DNA of 64,000 bases from Metallyticus violacea. Its lineage: Eukaryota > Arthropoda > Insecta > Mantodea > Metallyticidae. The stretch covers positions 68,770,001 to 68,834,000 of the forward strand of contig CM060831.1 in the NCBI GenBank assembly GCA_030762175.1, given 5' to 3'. Shown here one piece after another: positions 35,205-46,689 of the stretch. The notes beneath the pieces were generated by a model. The model searched no databases, was not told the DNA's origin, and worked only from the letters and a program-made list of their open reading frames with translations. How positions within the stretch are numbered: the stretch's first letter is position 1; each line of letters opens with the position of its first letter. The position numbers and the translations under genes are program-made.

Positions 35205-37250
35205 TCGTGCTACACTCTTCTTGGAACTAAGGGTTTGTGAAATTTGGTAATTTTGAGTCTCATGGTGATAAAAATGGGTAATATGTTTATTTTAAAACAA
35301 CTAACTGTAGAGAATTGAATATATTATTTATTGATTATGTAAATACATTCGCAATGTATACAGAGACATTTTATGAAATATTATACTTCAAAGAAACACA
35401 CCTGAGTATCTATTAAAAGTTATGAAAGAAGTATATGAAGAAACCAGTGTAAATATAAAAACAAAATAAAGAAAAAAAGCTTCCTACCAATATAAATTTA
35501 GGTAGGAGTGTAGTCTACCATCATGTATTTTAAAATATATATGCATATATATTTGGACTATGCTTTAAGAATGAAGAAAAAATAATATGACCTGACAACC
35601 TTTAATATTTAAGATACTTTTGAAAGTAAGTATAAACAGCTATGTTGTGGATGATCAATTTTTAATCTCTGATATTAAAATAATTTTTACAAAACCCTTT
35701 GCATTAATGTTATTAAAATTACATCCTTATTATATAAACAGAAAAGTCTCTAAAGTTATGTCAGTTAAATGGAAATGACCGATCATATCAAAATTGATAG
35801 TCGGAAATAAAATAATTGTACAAGTTAAACACTATACTTTTTAAACGACCAAATATATTTCGGGAAAATAAGTAAAACATAAACTACAAACATTTAATGT
35901 GCGGTACATTACAAGAACGTTAACAAAGACTATAATGGAAATTCAAATGAAAGTATTTAACGTCATAACTATGACAGCGAAAAATAGACTAAATGATACA
36001 AAAGAATATATTCAGGCCAAAAAGATGGTCAGTGAAAGGAATAACACAAGAAATAAATTTAAAACAGAATTTTTACAGAAAGTTTGAACAATAAAATAAA
36101 CATTTCTACTCAAAAATGGCTTTCCTCGAGAAAGAATTACACATTTTATTCTAAATATTTCGTACCTAGAGAAATAACATATCTAGATATCTAGATAGAC
36201 CCAGAAAGCGGTGAACAATTAATTATAGGACTTGTGTCCTAAAGAATGAAGCAGCTAATGACGAGCTTTGTATGTTGTACAGTAGTAATTTTTTTATAAA
36301 GAAAGTTCATACCTGTAGAAATTAAAAAACCGATTAAATGGAGTATTAGTGAGTTTTTTTCTTCATAGTCAACGGTAAATGGACGGCTAAACAGTTTCGA
36401 TAAATTTCAGAATATAAAAGACACAAGAATTAAGCAAAAACAGAATTGTTTATATGTAGAGCATTATTTTGAATATATTTGATGGAAGGAATTTTAAGAA
36501 CATACTGTATACTAAAAGGATTTTCTAATGGAAATAAAATGATTTTGCGATTTTTTTTGTGGAGTAATTACGTCAATGACAAATTTTACGAATGACTTTT
36601 TGACATATTTGAACTGCCATTTGAAAGTTCTATATCTTTTCGCCTGCCGTGCGAGATATGGAACTCCGAACCTTTGAACCATTCTACACTTCATTTGCAA
36701 GGTTTACATTAGCTGCGTATATTGGCGAAAGCGGGCGGATTGCAATTTCAATTCTAACATCTAGAGACAAAGATAACAGACATGTCTCTCGTAGACATCT
36801 GTTTATACGTTTTTAGGCGTTTAGTAACATTTTTCTTTCTCTCTTGTTTTCCATCCTTCCTTCCTTCTGTCTTGGCATTGATGGATTTAAAATTTTTCTG
36901 TGATTAGTTTCTACTGCCCGATAATTTTTTTTATTTGACGTACGTTACAGTTAACACGATCATCGTGAGTTCGCGTGAAATTACGTAAGCTGACCTCTGG
37001 AGATGAGTGTTGAAATTCTCCCACTACCTCTTGTATTCGTATGAGGATAATTCTGGATTTTCCAAAGTCTTATACACGGATGGATTCTAAATATTTTATG
37101 AAAAATGTTGCCATGAACGACTATGCAATTTTTTTGGAATTCACATTAATGAGAAATAAAGCACAACCAGACTAAGAAGATATGAGCAGGCGTTTCTAAA
37201 ACACACACATAACGTTAAAAACACTCTAACATATTTTCAAAGCATTCCAC
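35205..37250. other. AT-rich interval, no gene seen
   Basis: No recognisable gene or repeat. Frames 35899-36087 and 36512-36700 (minus) have no domain. Confidence 0.5.
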
Positions 37251-37379
37251 AGTGACTACAATGAGGTTCTTTGAGTTACGAGCTGACACAGAGCGATTGT
37301 GTACCGGGACAGCCAGTTGTTAAGGTCGTACTAAGCATGTACAGGTAACAGCTTATAGTTCGTTGCGTTGTTTGTTATT

Positions 37380-37620
37380 CCACTACAGAAATATACACTT
37401 GAAGAATGTGGTTGATGTGAAAACGATTCTTACAGAGTAGTGGTAAGACGATTTGAAAGAACATATCCTGGTAATTGTGTTCTAGATAGAGAAACTGTTC
37501 GCCAACTTGTTTGAAAGTTACGAGAGAGAGACAAGATCTCTCAATGATGAGAAATGTGCTGGAGACTGCCGTGTTCTTACAGAACAAAAGTTGGTTAAAA
37601 TACAGAAATTCCTATGCAGA
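37380..37620 (+). pseudogene. DUF4817-like transposase N-terminus relic
   Basis: It reads KYTLEECG, then VVVRRFERTYPGNCVLDRET, VRQLV and KLRERDKIS across one stop. This is the helix-turn-helix head of insect Tc1/mariner relatives (R-RF---YPG---P---T-R-LV-K-R). The following linker and DDE domain are missing. Confidence 0.65.
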
Positions 37621-37769
37621 TGGCTGTAATATATTGTAGCTTAGAGGCATCATTTTCAACATCTCTTATGACACGGCTTAGTGTTTATTATTATCGGTTT
37701 TAAATACAGCATTAATTTATGCCTTCAGTGAAAATATAAATAATAAAAAAAAACATACATTAGACGCGA

Positions 37770-39350
37770 CAGCTCTTATTTATCTTTTAGCGAATTCTGA
37801 AGGAAATAAGCTATTGCAGTTGTATCCGTGAAACATCTATATTTATATTCCGAAGAAATGTCAGCTATTGCGGTTGTGTCCATGGAACTATTTTTGAATA
37901 ATTTCTTCCAATCTATATCGATACTACCTACTAAGCACCGAAAAAGACCGAAAAACACGGAAAAAGTATATATATACTTACGTACATATATATTTGTGTC
38001 CATTAACGCAAATTTTTTTCTCTAAAGAAAACTCGGCATATAGTCATCAATTCACAAACGATTAATCGATTTCGTTAACCAGCAAAATTAGACTATCATG
38101 AGTGAGGTGTAACCTAAAGCGAGAAGAGGGTTAAAAAAAAAAACGCCAAAATTTGTTTTCCCAACGAAACGCTGTATATTTCTACAAAATAAATTGATAA
38201 AAATAGTTTCCGAATCGGGAGTCGGGGGGGGGTGAAAAGCGAGTGGGGCTAAAGCAGAATTTAAAAATCGCTCTGGTGGCCGCAATTTAAATTTTTTTTT
38301 AGAGAAATTCGATGAATGGCATTAAAACAAATAAGAAAAATAGTTTTTGAAAATCATTGAAATCGGACTATCAGGAGGCGAAGTTAACCTGAAACTCAGA
38401 ATTTAAAAATAGCTCTAGCGGCATTAATATTTTGGTTTTTTTTTTATTATTATTATTTTTCGCAACGAAACCATTTAAATGGAATAAATAAAATTTCTGA
38501 ACTTCAGGAAATCGAGCCATTAGGAGTGGGGGCTTACCTGAAATATAAAATTTTATTTTCGTAATAAAAATGTATATACCATTTAAATAGAATAAGAAAA
38601 ATAATTCCTGAAAATATTGGGTAATTAGGAATGGCGGTTTACTGAAAGCAAACATTTAAAAAATCGCTCTATAGGTACCATAATTATTTGTTCACAACGA
38701 AATTCGGTATATTCCATTTAAATAAGATAATAAAAATAGTTTTTAAAAATTAGGGAGATTGGACCATTAGGGATATACTTAAAAACCAAAATTTAAAAAG
38801 TGCTCTTGCCTTTAATTTTCTCTATATTATTCTAGAATGAAAGAACATATTAATTTAAACGACACCAAAGTTTTGTATTTAACAAAAGTACTATCGTGAA
38901 GATAGCAAATTTGAAATATTAATCTAATATGTGTGTGAGAATTACATTTGTATATAAGAGCGCTATGTAATAATATTCAGAAAACGTTTACATTAAACGT
39001 TTTTACCATAATAACATTTAAATTAAATTTCAAAGCAACGAAAATCTATGAAACTATCCATTTTTTATTGTTGAGTGTGTATATTTGCTTTGTACACTGT
39101 AATTGCATTTAAATAGTAACATTTTTCTGTTTTATTGAATCATATGAACACCTTCTTAAGTACACAATGTAACTCGAAACTTTCTGTTATTTTTTTCTAT
39201 TTTTGTGAATGTGAAAATTATATCAAAGGCTCAGTTCATAAACAGGGTTACTTTTAAAAATGTTTAAAAATACCGACAAAATATAACTTTGTCTATCAGT
39301 GATCATATATATAATTTAATTAATAGTATATCATTAATTTTATGGTGTAA
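37770..39350 (+). repeat. Noncoding block shared with 17.65-18.72 kb
   Basis: The order is TTAGCGAATTCTGAAGGAA, ATTTTTGAATAATTTCTTCC, GGCATATAGTCATCAATT, TTCGTTAACCAGCAAA, the subrepeat array, GTGTGAGAATTACATTTG with TATATAAGAGCG, ATGTAACTCGAAACTTTCTG and CTTTGTCTATCAGTGATCAT. Each item has its counterpart on the minus strand at 18 kb. It holds five to six subrepeats against about three there. Confidence 0.8.
38087..38815 (+). repeat. Degenerate ~145-bp tandem array
   Basis: The anchor ATCGGAC(C/T)AT(C/T)AGGAG recurs at about 38087, 38213, 38361, 38510, 38615 and 38758, each followed by a TTAACCTGAAAC-like piece, TTTAAAAATCGCTCT, an AACGAAA element and CCATTTAAATAGAATAA. Spacing is mostly 143-149 bp with one short 105-bp unit. 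Confidence 0.8.
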
Positions 39351-39354
39351 TATC

Positions 39355-39389
39355 AATAATAATAATAATAATAATAATAACAATAATAA
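39355..39389. repeat. (AAT)n microsatellite
   Basis: About 11 AAT units with one interruption, inside element 2. Confidence 0.9.
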
Positions 39390-39709
39390 AATAATAGAAG
39401 AATAAGAGGAGGATGAAGAAGAAAAATACTTCTAAATATGTGGTTTGTCTTTTGTGATCCTTATGGATTGCAAGAATTCTAATTTTGTTCCCCTAATACT
39501 GCACAGTAATGCCATAATTTATTTAATTTCATTATCTAACAAGACTATAATTTGTATTTTATATATACGGGTATATAAATATGTACATATTTAAAGTTAT
39601 TCTACTTCGCTTAGTTTACGCGTGACAGACATTTTTCTGGTTGCAACGATGCACTTCCGCTGTATAAGTACCCCGCTCAGGCGATACATAACTCAAATAG
39701 CATTGTAGT

Positions 39710-40455
39710 ATATACTATATTCGCTTTCACAACCGTTTGGTAAATATTTTCTTCCACAATTTTTTTTTTCAAAACTGTAATTTGAGTTTGATTTTTTCAA
39801 TCATTTGTTATTGTAACTCCTAAATATTCATGTTTTACAGTGTTTAATGTAAATGTTTAATCATTCGTTTATTTTAATAATTAAATCTTATTTTTCCTCT
39901 TATTACCATATAATTATTTTTTAAAAATTAAAATTTAATTCCGAAATTTCATACTGCTCAATGGGTCACCTGCTAATATATTCCAAATCATGATCTGCAG
40001 CTGGTAGAATTTGGTCATTTGAAAACTTTAAATTATAAATAGAGTTATCAACAACCATGATATAGATTTTTTTACATTTCTTCTTCTAGGCATCTAAAAC
40101 GTGTTCTAAATGTTATTAATAATTTTTCAGATACTCAGCAGCAAATTGTTAACTTATAGTAATATAAATTATTATCAAACCGAAATAAAATATTTGCTTA
40201 TTTTAACAGTATTAACGAGGTACTGTAATTATAAATACATCTTATGTAATTAAAAGTGTAAATAACATACGTTTCTGAAGTCGATAGATTTTAAATACTC
40301 ACTTTAATTTTTGTTTTCCTGGTGTGTCTCGGAACAACTCGAATACGAATACAAAGTAGCAACCTTAATTATGATAATAAAATAAATCAATAAAAAAAGT
40401 ATTTTAGCTGTTGAAGTTTAAAAACAACATCCCAGTACTAAAAAGGGAAATGCTG
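39710..40455. other. AT-rich interval, no gene seen
   Basis: No recognisable gene or repeat. Confidence 0.5.
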
Positions 40456-40481
40456 TTACTGAGGAGTCTAAAGAGAGAGAA

Positions 40482-40766
40482 AATGAATAAATGGTGTTTA
40501 ACGCCCGTTTTTGCTACAGAGGCACCACAGGCGTTGGACACTGGTGATACATGAAATGAAATGATATATCGGGAAAGGATTTATTTTTTAGGAAGGAAAA
40601 GTTCCAGGCTTAAGTTTCGGGTACCTCTCCGGAATTTGCCATTTATAAGGACTGAGCAAAACCTGGAAAAAACTTCAGTCAGGGAGGACGGTCCTGGCGG
40701 GATTCGAACCCCAAACCTCCCGCTCACGAGTCCGTGCCTTAACGACCTCGGCCACCCGTAGCGGTC
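40482..40766 (-). mobile_element. SINE-B copy 6, full length
   Basis: Complete from CCGCTACGGGTGGCCGAGG (minus strand) to the GGGCGTTAAACACCATT tail. ACTGAGGAG at 40458-40466 and 40769-40777 is a candidate TSD, although 15 bases separate the first copy from the element. Confidence 0.92.
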
Positions 40767-40769
40767 TCA

Positions 40770-41710
40770 CTGAGGAGAGAGAATGAGATTGTATTTTAAT
40801 ATTAACATTTTGATGTATATTAATCAACTTCAAAAAATCGAAAATGGAAAACACAGTAAGCAAGCAAAAAGAAAAAGAAAGAAACAAAGAAAAAGAAAAG
40901 AAACAAAGAAATTGGAAAAATAAAAAATAATTTAAGAAAATAAAAGTAGCTTACACATCAGTACTGCTATTTTTAGGCCCTTCTCTTTAGGGGGGAGAGA
41001 AAATGGGACGACCTATATTCCCTGCATGAACTTCTGCAGACTGTTTTTTGTGGCCTTTAAATCTGATTGTTAGTCGATGATATAAGCAGATGTAGAGCCT
41101 GACGGAATGGCAAGCATGTTACCTCGACAGGATTCTTCTTGGGCGATACTGTGAACTTCCATTTAAACATCCAGACCTTTCTTCCTCAATGCGTCAGCAA
41201 TCAATCATAGACTGAATCGTATGATGTATGGAATTCCACGGCGTCTGGCTGAAAGATTGGGCAACCCACGCGTTTACTACCGTTAAAGAACGAGGCGTAT
41301 TGGGGCTCCAATCCCGAGCGGCAGCGGAAAAAGCCGATGCCGCAGTCCCGAACGGCAGCGGAAAAAGCGGGACTGAAACAGCCACCAAAATGAAAAGTTC
41401 TTTCGCTTGTAACAATGTAAATATTACATTTTTTTTTTGTTAAAACGTAACGTAATCTAAAATGCAACCTATGCGTTGTCCTCCGTAACTTTTTGGTGGC
41501 AATATGTTGTTCCCTATTACAAAACCGAGTTTTTGAGATATGTTTCAACTTTATATTATCAGTTTTTACCATGCGTTATCTTGTTGGAATTCACAATTAA
41601 ATAACATAAGCACACACTAACCTTAACCTAACTTCGGGTAAATCCTAGAAACCGGTGGGCGCACTGGTTTGCTGCAGCGAATCACGGCCTGATGGCTTAT
41701 GCTCGCCTCC
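40770..41710. other. Interval with a GC-rich 34-bp tandem
   Basis: A-rich sequence near 40830-40940 is followed by a GC-richer patch at 41220-41410 with the tandem listed separately. Frames 41194-41572 on both strands arise from the tandem and have no domain. Confidence 0.5.
41312..41390 (+). repeat. 34-bp tandem repeat, two units, GC-rich
   Basis: TCCCGAGCGGCAGCGGAAAA (41312) is repeated as TCCCGAACGGCAGCGGAAAA (41346). The GCGGCAGCGGAAAAAGCCGA core resembles the outer end of SINE-D at 42.06 kb and 59.24 kb. Confidence 0.8.
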
Positions 41711-41714
41711 TTTT

Positions 41715-42085
41715 CGTAAATATAAATTGATAGTGGATTGTTTGCTACTCTGTAGGCGGTTAATCATTGTAATGGTGGCAAATCTCGTTTAATTCCAACA
41801 GAAAAAAAAATCGTAAATATAAATTTATAGCGGATTGTGTGCGTAGTACTATGTTAGCCAGTAAATCGTTGTAATGGTGACAAATCTCCTTTAACTTCAG
41901 CAGAAAAAATCAACGTTGGGCCTTGAAGGATTGAATCCACTACCTTCCCACTTATAGCACCTGGCTCAGACCATCTGAGTTAACATGCCGTTGTACTAGA
42001 TTAGCTAATTATCTAACTATATCTGTTGAAGTCACTCTATCTTCGGTTTTCTCCGCTGCCGTTTGGAACTGAAGCCACAACACGC
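41715..42085 (-). mobile_element. SINE-D copy 1 with internal tandem duplication
   Basis: The minus strand starts near AACGGCAGCGGAGAAAACCG, then a tRNA-like part with TTAACTCAGATGGTCTGAGC and the B-box-like GTGGATTCAATCC, then TTAAAGGAGATTTGTCACC and TCCGCTATAAATTTATATTT. The 3' part occurs twice in tandem (units from about 41716 and 41811 on +, ~95-bp period). The same order is seen at 59.23-59.47 kb. Confidence 0.7.
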
Positions 42086-42089
42086 CTCG

Positions 42090-43885
42090 ATTTTTAAGGG
42101 TTAGTAAGCTAAAGCTTTTCAGTCACAGTGGCAGCAGTAGTTACTGTCTTGAGATCTTCCTAGATTATCATACAGCGAACAAACATAACTGCATTTTAAG
42201 AGCCAGTCTCCAACGGCCGCTGTTAGGAGCAGTTTATTCCTTATACTGGATGACGCCTAATCCTTTTGATGTAAACAGCACCGGGTTTAAAATGTTTCAT
42301 TCTTTAATTCTGTCTTCTTCTTCTCCTTAACTTGAAGAGTTTCAGATTCGACATCTCAATTTCTTCAGAAAAGCTACCATAGCTGGGAATGTAAACTTTG
42401 ACAAGTAGAGCTAAATAATCCCAATTCTTTATATATTTTTGTCGATATTAAGTATGCTCTCTGAAGCTGAAGTATTTTCTTTAAAGCGGTGTTAATTAGA
42501 ATACCTACAGTATTCAAATTTTACAGTATCAGAAAGAACTTCTATTGAGGGATATTGTCTGAAAATGATAAATTAATATAGGACAGAGGAAGTTGCAAAC
42601 CACACTTACTGTATTTCTGGTGAGGTTAAAACAACGGAGATGGTGCAAAGGTATCCAGTCTATTCTTTTTCATTTTTTTCATGCATTCGGCTCCATCAAA
42701 TGCACTGGATTTATGATATTTTATATTTTCATGCATAATTAATGGAAGTCTATCATCAGAAGGTATAGTCAATAAAATTCACAGTTTCTTATTAAAGCGC
42801 CAGTATACAGTAAAGCGAAAAGTAAAAGAGCTGGTTATAAGAAGGGCGTCTTGTAAAAAAAACCGGTTATATTTGTGGTTAAATATAAAAGAAACCAGTC
42901 TCATACGTTTGCAGGTAGACAGATGCCCATCATTCACGTCTATATTCACATTCGTTATATATTTTTATGATACATTATTTAGTGAAATGTTGTTAAGGCG
43001 GTAACTAAATGTTTAGTTTCTTTTTTTTTTTTTTAAACTGTACACATTCAACTTAAGAAATGATCATAATTTTTCTTAAGAGCAATTAATTTTCTAACAG
43101 TACAAGAAGCAAATGAAACCAGGGTCTACCATTGGTTCTCTTTCTTATTTTTTCTTCTTTTCTAAAAAGTGAACATGTGCGTTTACAGCTAGCAAAGAGG
43201 TGCTGGAATCTTGATCGATAATATCTTAAAATTCGTTAATGTCAAGGTTTTCCTAACTTGCAGTAAGTTGGTGATTCTTAATGTGTAGGACTTTCATTGC
43301 ATTTATGCATTTAAAATGATACTTTTTGTTTTATAAATGTATCATTTGTCTTAGAAACCCACAGCAAACCTTTCGGTCAAAATTAGATGTTCTCGAACTT
43401 TTCTTGACCGCAGATTCCTAAGACTTAATTCAAAGTTTAAAATCCTAATTTAGTATATATCTTAAAGTTTTTCATCAGTGGTTAATAAAATTTAAAATGT
43501 AATCAAAGATATAAATACAATTTTTTTCAACATTTGCCTTTTTATTGCAGAGTTTTTATACAATAGTAATATTTCTAACAACAACATTGGTATTCATATA
43601 TAAAATGCACAAAACAAAATATCTACTAATAACTGAAATTAATGAAATCTTAAATCATTTCATTATGATATATTTATGTTTTCCAAAGCCAATAATCTAT
43701 TCCTTTCAGCAAGTGATTTCTTTTGTTTCAAAGAATTAGGCACGAGTTTTGTGCTTTTATTAATGATATGACATATTGAAAAAAGCCAATTTAACTCTTA
43801 TCATTCGCTTTAAGGAAAAGATACACTCAATTTTATTTTTTACTTATTTCAGTATATCTAATGAGCAAACGTTTCAGAAAATGTT
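42090..43885. other. AT-rich interval, no gene seen
   Basis: No recognisable gene or repeat; the frame 43545-43739 has no domain. Confidence 0.5.
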
Positions 43886-43901
43886 TAGATAACAAGGAAA
43901 T

Positions 43902-44204
43902 TGTCGCTCCTGGTGGTGTAGTGGTTACCATACTTGCCTCCTAAACCCAAGATCGTGGGTTCGAACCCGGTCAGGACCGACGTATTTTTTCGGGGCGTAA
44001 AAATCCTAAGTATGGCTTCCTTCGGAAGGGAAGTAAAACCGTGGGTCCCGTGTCGTACATTTACGGCACGAAAAAGAACCTCAAGCCTGAAAGAGAGGCC
44101 TCTGAGCAAAATTTGTCGGCCGTTTCACGCCCTGAGTTGAATGGGGCGCTGATGACCTGAGATGTTAAAGAGCGTCCATAAATAAATCAATCAAAAAAAA
44201 AAAA
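43902..44204 (+). mobile_element. SINE-A copy, full length with 11-bp TSD
   Basis: AACAAGGAAAT flanks it at 43891-43901 and 44205-44215. The A-box TGGTGTAGTGG and B-box GGGTTCGAACCC are both intact. The only notable change is CGCTCC for CGGTCC at the start. This copy keeps both Pol III boxes and may be transcribable. Confidence 0.95.
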
Positions 44205-44219
44205 AACAAGGAAATCATG

Positions 44220-45295
44220 GAGGGAGGCACAAGAAACATAATAAAGCTTGGTTCATCCAAACACCTAAATATTACATTACCACAAAAGAAGAGGTGCCAT
44301 ATTAAATATATTAGACCAATTTCTGTTTGGTTTAGATTATGCGCTTTATATCTCCTGAATTACTGAAAGGAAAACGTCTAGAATATATTTAAAAGCAATT
44401 GCTGATTTCCTCATGTGATAAACGTCATACTAGTTCCTTAACGCCATGTACAAGTTTGCATATAAACATAATGTACCGACCCACTTTGTAGAGCCTAGCT
44501 TTTAAATATTATTCATCGTCCATGGATCGAACAAGGAGCGTAGCTGCAACACTATCCAGAAAAATCCTACCCATCCCTAAAAAAATTTAAATTAAAAGAA
44601 GAAGGTAATGGATCAAGGTATACTATACCGCTATAAACATTTCTTTAATTCAAATCATAACTTTATTACTGTTTGTAAAGTTCCCATAAACTTGACGGGT
44701 TCATCTGGGCATTGAAGGGGCAACGGACAGCGTCCTCTCTCTTCAGGCTTCCACGCTCATCTCTCAGAACGCCGTTAAAAATGTTACCACATCCCCTGGC
44801 CGCACATGCGCAGACTCTAATTTTCCTCACATATTCGTATATGTAATGTTTCTCAATCGTCATTTCTGCTTCTTAAAGAACTTATCTTACAATGCATTAC
44901 CTCACATTGTCATCCCCCTATACGCCACAACTCTTTGGATTGACAAGGTTTAATTGGGTTTCCCTTTTCAATGTACTGACATGTCGCATTCAAAAGTAAA
45001 CACAAAATATATGTTGGGTTATTGGATATGGTTTTTAACGGTATCACACCTCATGTTTTGTGATTCGATATGTAATACTTAGGTGTTTCAGATGAACCGA
45101 TGTCAGTTGTAAGAGTAGCTTCTATAGCTGTGGACCTGAAATCAAATCTCGGTGCTGGAGAATGGCATTTGTGATGATCAACTTTATTTTTATGGGAGGC
45201 TATTTTGGAATTGGGTTTCTAGGGACGGAGAAGGCGTTTATTTATTTTTTTTTTTTATTGAGCCCAATAAAAATGCCAAATGGGGTTTTATGGAG
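44220..45295. other. Mostly AT-rich interval, no gene seen
   Basis: A GC-richer patch at 44690-44860 carries a 65-codon minus frame without a recognisable domain. Confidence 0.45.
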
Positions 45296-45299
45296 TACA

Positions 45300-45670
45300 T
45301 TATGACGTTGAAAGTTGGACGTTTGCGGAAAGGCAGAAAAGGAGATGAATGAAATTCGAAGAGTTGGCTGGATATCTAGATTTGAAAAGAGCAGGAATGA
45401 AGAGGTGAGACGTTGATAGAAATGAAAGAACCAGTTACTGAGAGGATCGAAAGGCGAAATCGATAGTGGCAGATTAATAGAATGACCGAGAATAGATGAC
45501 ATAATATTTTTCTTGATTGAGCGACTTCTGAAAGGTAGAAGTGTGGACGACCGAGAGCATCATGGAAATCTTGAATGACTCAAATAATGATACGACATAA
45601 TCTGCAGGAATGAAACTGGCAAATTCGCGAAGGATGGCAGCTATGAATACAGCGCAACTGCTGACAAGTA
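45300..45670 (+). pseudogene. LINE 3'-end ORF fragment (endonuclease/RT type)
   Basis: Frame-shifted pieces NEIRRVGWISRFEKSRNEEVRR, KEPVTERIERR, NRMTENR and RMAAMNTAQ follow the order of the C-terminal tail of insect endonuclease-reverse transcriptase LINEs (R--NEEVR-R------TE-I--R---W-GH--RM---R). The RT core is absent. SINE-C copy 2 starts just downstream. Confidence 0.55.
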
Positions 45671-45689
45671 GAAAAACCCTCAAAGGAGA

Positions 45690-46192
45690 GGAAAACAGCA
45701 AAAGAGAAGAACATTTTCAGTCTTGCTCATTGACTGGCTGTTTGTGCCTACACCCCCAGAGGGAGCATCTCCGGGAGGGAGACAGGGATGAACTGAGAGA
45801 GACACAGGTGGTGAGGCACGGACGTAAACTGGATCCCTAATGATGTTTCCAGATAAAATTGCACTCTTTCTATGGAGGTCGAACCCCTCAGAAGGCCCAC
45901 TTCTATATGAAACGCTGGTAAAAGATCATCCTAAAGCGCAAGCCACCATCACACCGCACCAGCCTATCTCGCTTGGCACTTTCGACCCTGTAAGAGAACC
46001 AATGGAATAAAATAACATGAAATGGGAAAGCAGAAAATTAGTGGAAAGGAAATATTCATTCCAGCATTCGCCTAAGCGACAAGGGGAATCCACGAAAAAC
46101 TAAAGGTCACGATTGCCGGCCGCAAGGGATTTGAACCGGGACCACACTAATGTGAGTCTCAAGCTTTACCATCTGAGCCATGGTCTTGCTTC
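45690..46192 (-). mobile_element. SINE-C copy 2, about 500 bp
   Basis: The minus strand begins ATGGCTCAGATGGTAAAGC (A-box-like) and CCGGTTCAAATCCC (B-box), with the same body blocks as copy 1, and ends in GCACAAACAGCCAGTCAATG. The tRNA source cannot be fixed. Confidence 0.75.
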
Positions 46193-46395
46193 GAGCTCTT
46201 CGAAAGTGAAGTTAGTGTGCAACAAATGCAGAAGGATAAAGCAATCGTAACGCAAAGAAACAAGCAATCGTACTCCAAAAATTAACTTTTCGGGATATAC
46301 GTTAATGCATACATTCAGTATATGGCGAAATTAAATGGTAAATTGTAATATAGCAATGCAACACGTGAAGTAAACCATAATCAAAGGGGTAAAAG

Positions 46396-46600
46396 CATAC
46401 GCTTTTGCTTTTAACACTATACGTTTGCATATATACAAACTTAATCTAAGCTAAGCTAATCTAACCTAGCATACGCTTTTTCTTTTAACACTAGACTTAG
46501 TATACGCTTTTGCTTTTAATACAAAGTTTTGCATATATATATATATATATATATATATTTTTTAACTTAAGCTAATCTAACCCAGCCTAACATAAATATA
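46396..46600 (+). repeat. Irregular tandem repeat with (TA)n
   Basis: CATACGCTTTTGCTTTTAAC starts at 46396, 46470 and 46501 with small changes, and TAAGCTAATCTAACC follows the first and third units. A (TA)n run lies at 46533-46558. Confidence 0.75.
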
Positions 46601-46689
46601 CAACCTATGCGTTGTATTAACACTATAAGTTTTAATATAAAAACGTAACTTTTATTACATTAGAACAGTATAGACAAATTATGAAAATT

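Larger units (their letters stand above)
37259..39705 (+). mobile_element. TIR transposon, element 2 (Tc1/mariner-like, non-autonomous)
   Basis: TA at 37257-37258 precedes CAATGAGGTTCTTTGAGTTA. The right end read inverted is CAATGCTATTTGAGTTATG, bounded by TA at 39706-39707; the match needs a 3-nt gap. The left head aligns with elements 1 and 3 (GTACAGGTAACAGCTTATAG) and carries a transposase N-terminal relic. The rest is the noncoding block shared with element 1, here in the opposite orientation relative to the head. Confidence 0.65.

Noticed and set aside
41194..41572. Frames of 73, 123 and 71 codons on both strands
   Set aside because: They are produced by the GC-rich 34-bp tandem; no domain or consistent frame.
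46440..46590. Telomere-like CTAA/CTAACC words
   Set aside because: They are irregular, mixed with other units and belong to a local tandem repeat, not a TTAGG array. The same applies to ACCTTAACCTAAC near 41620.
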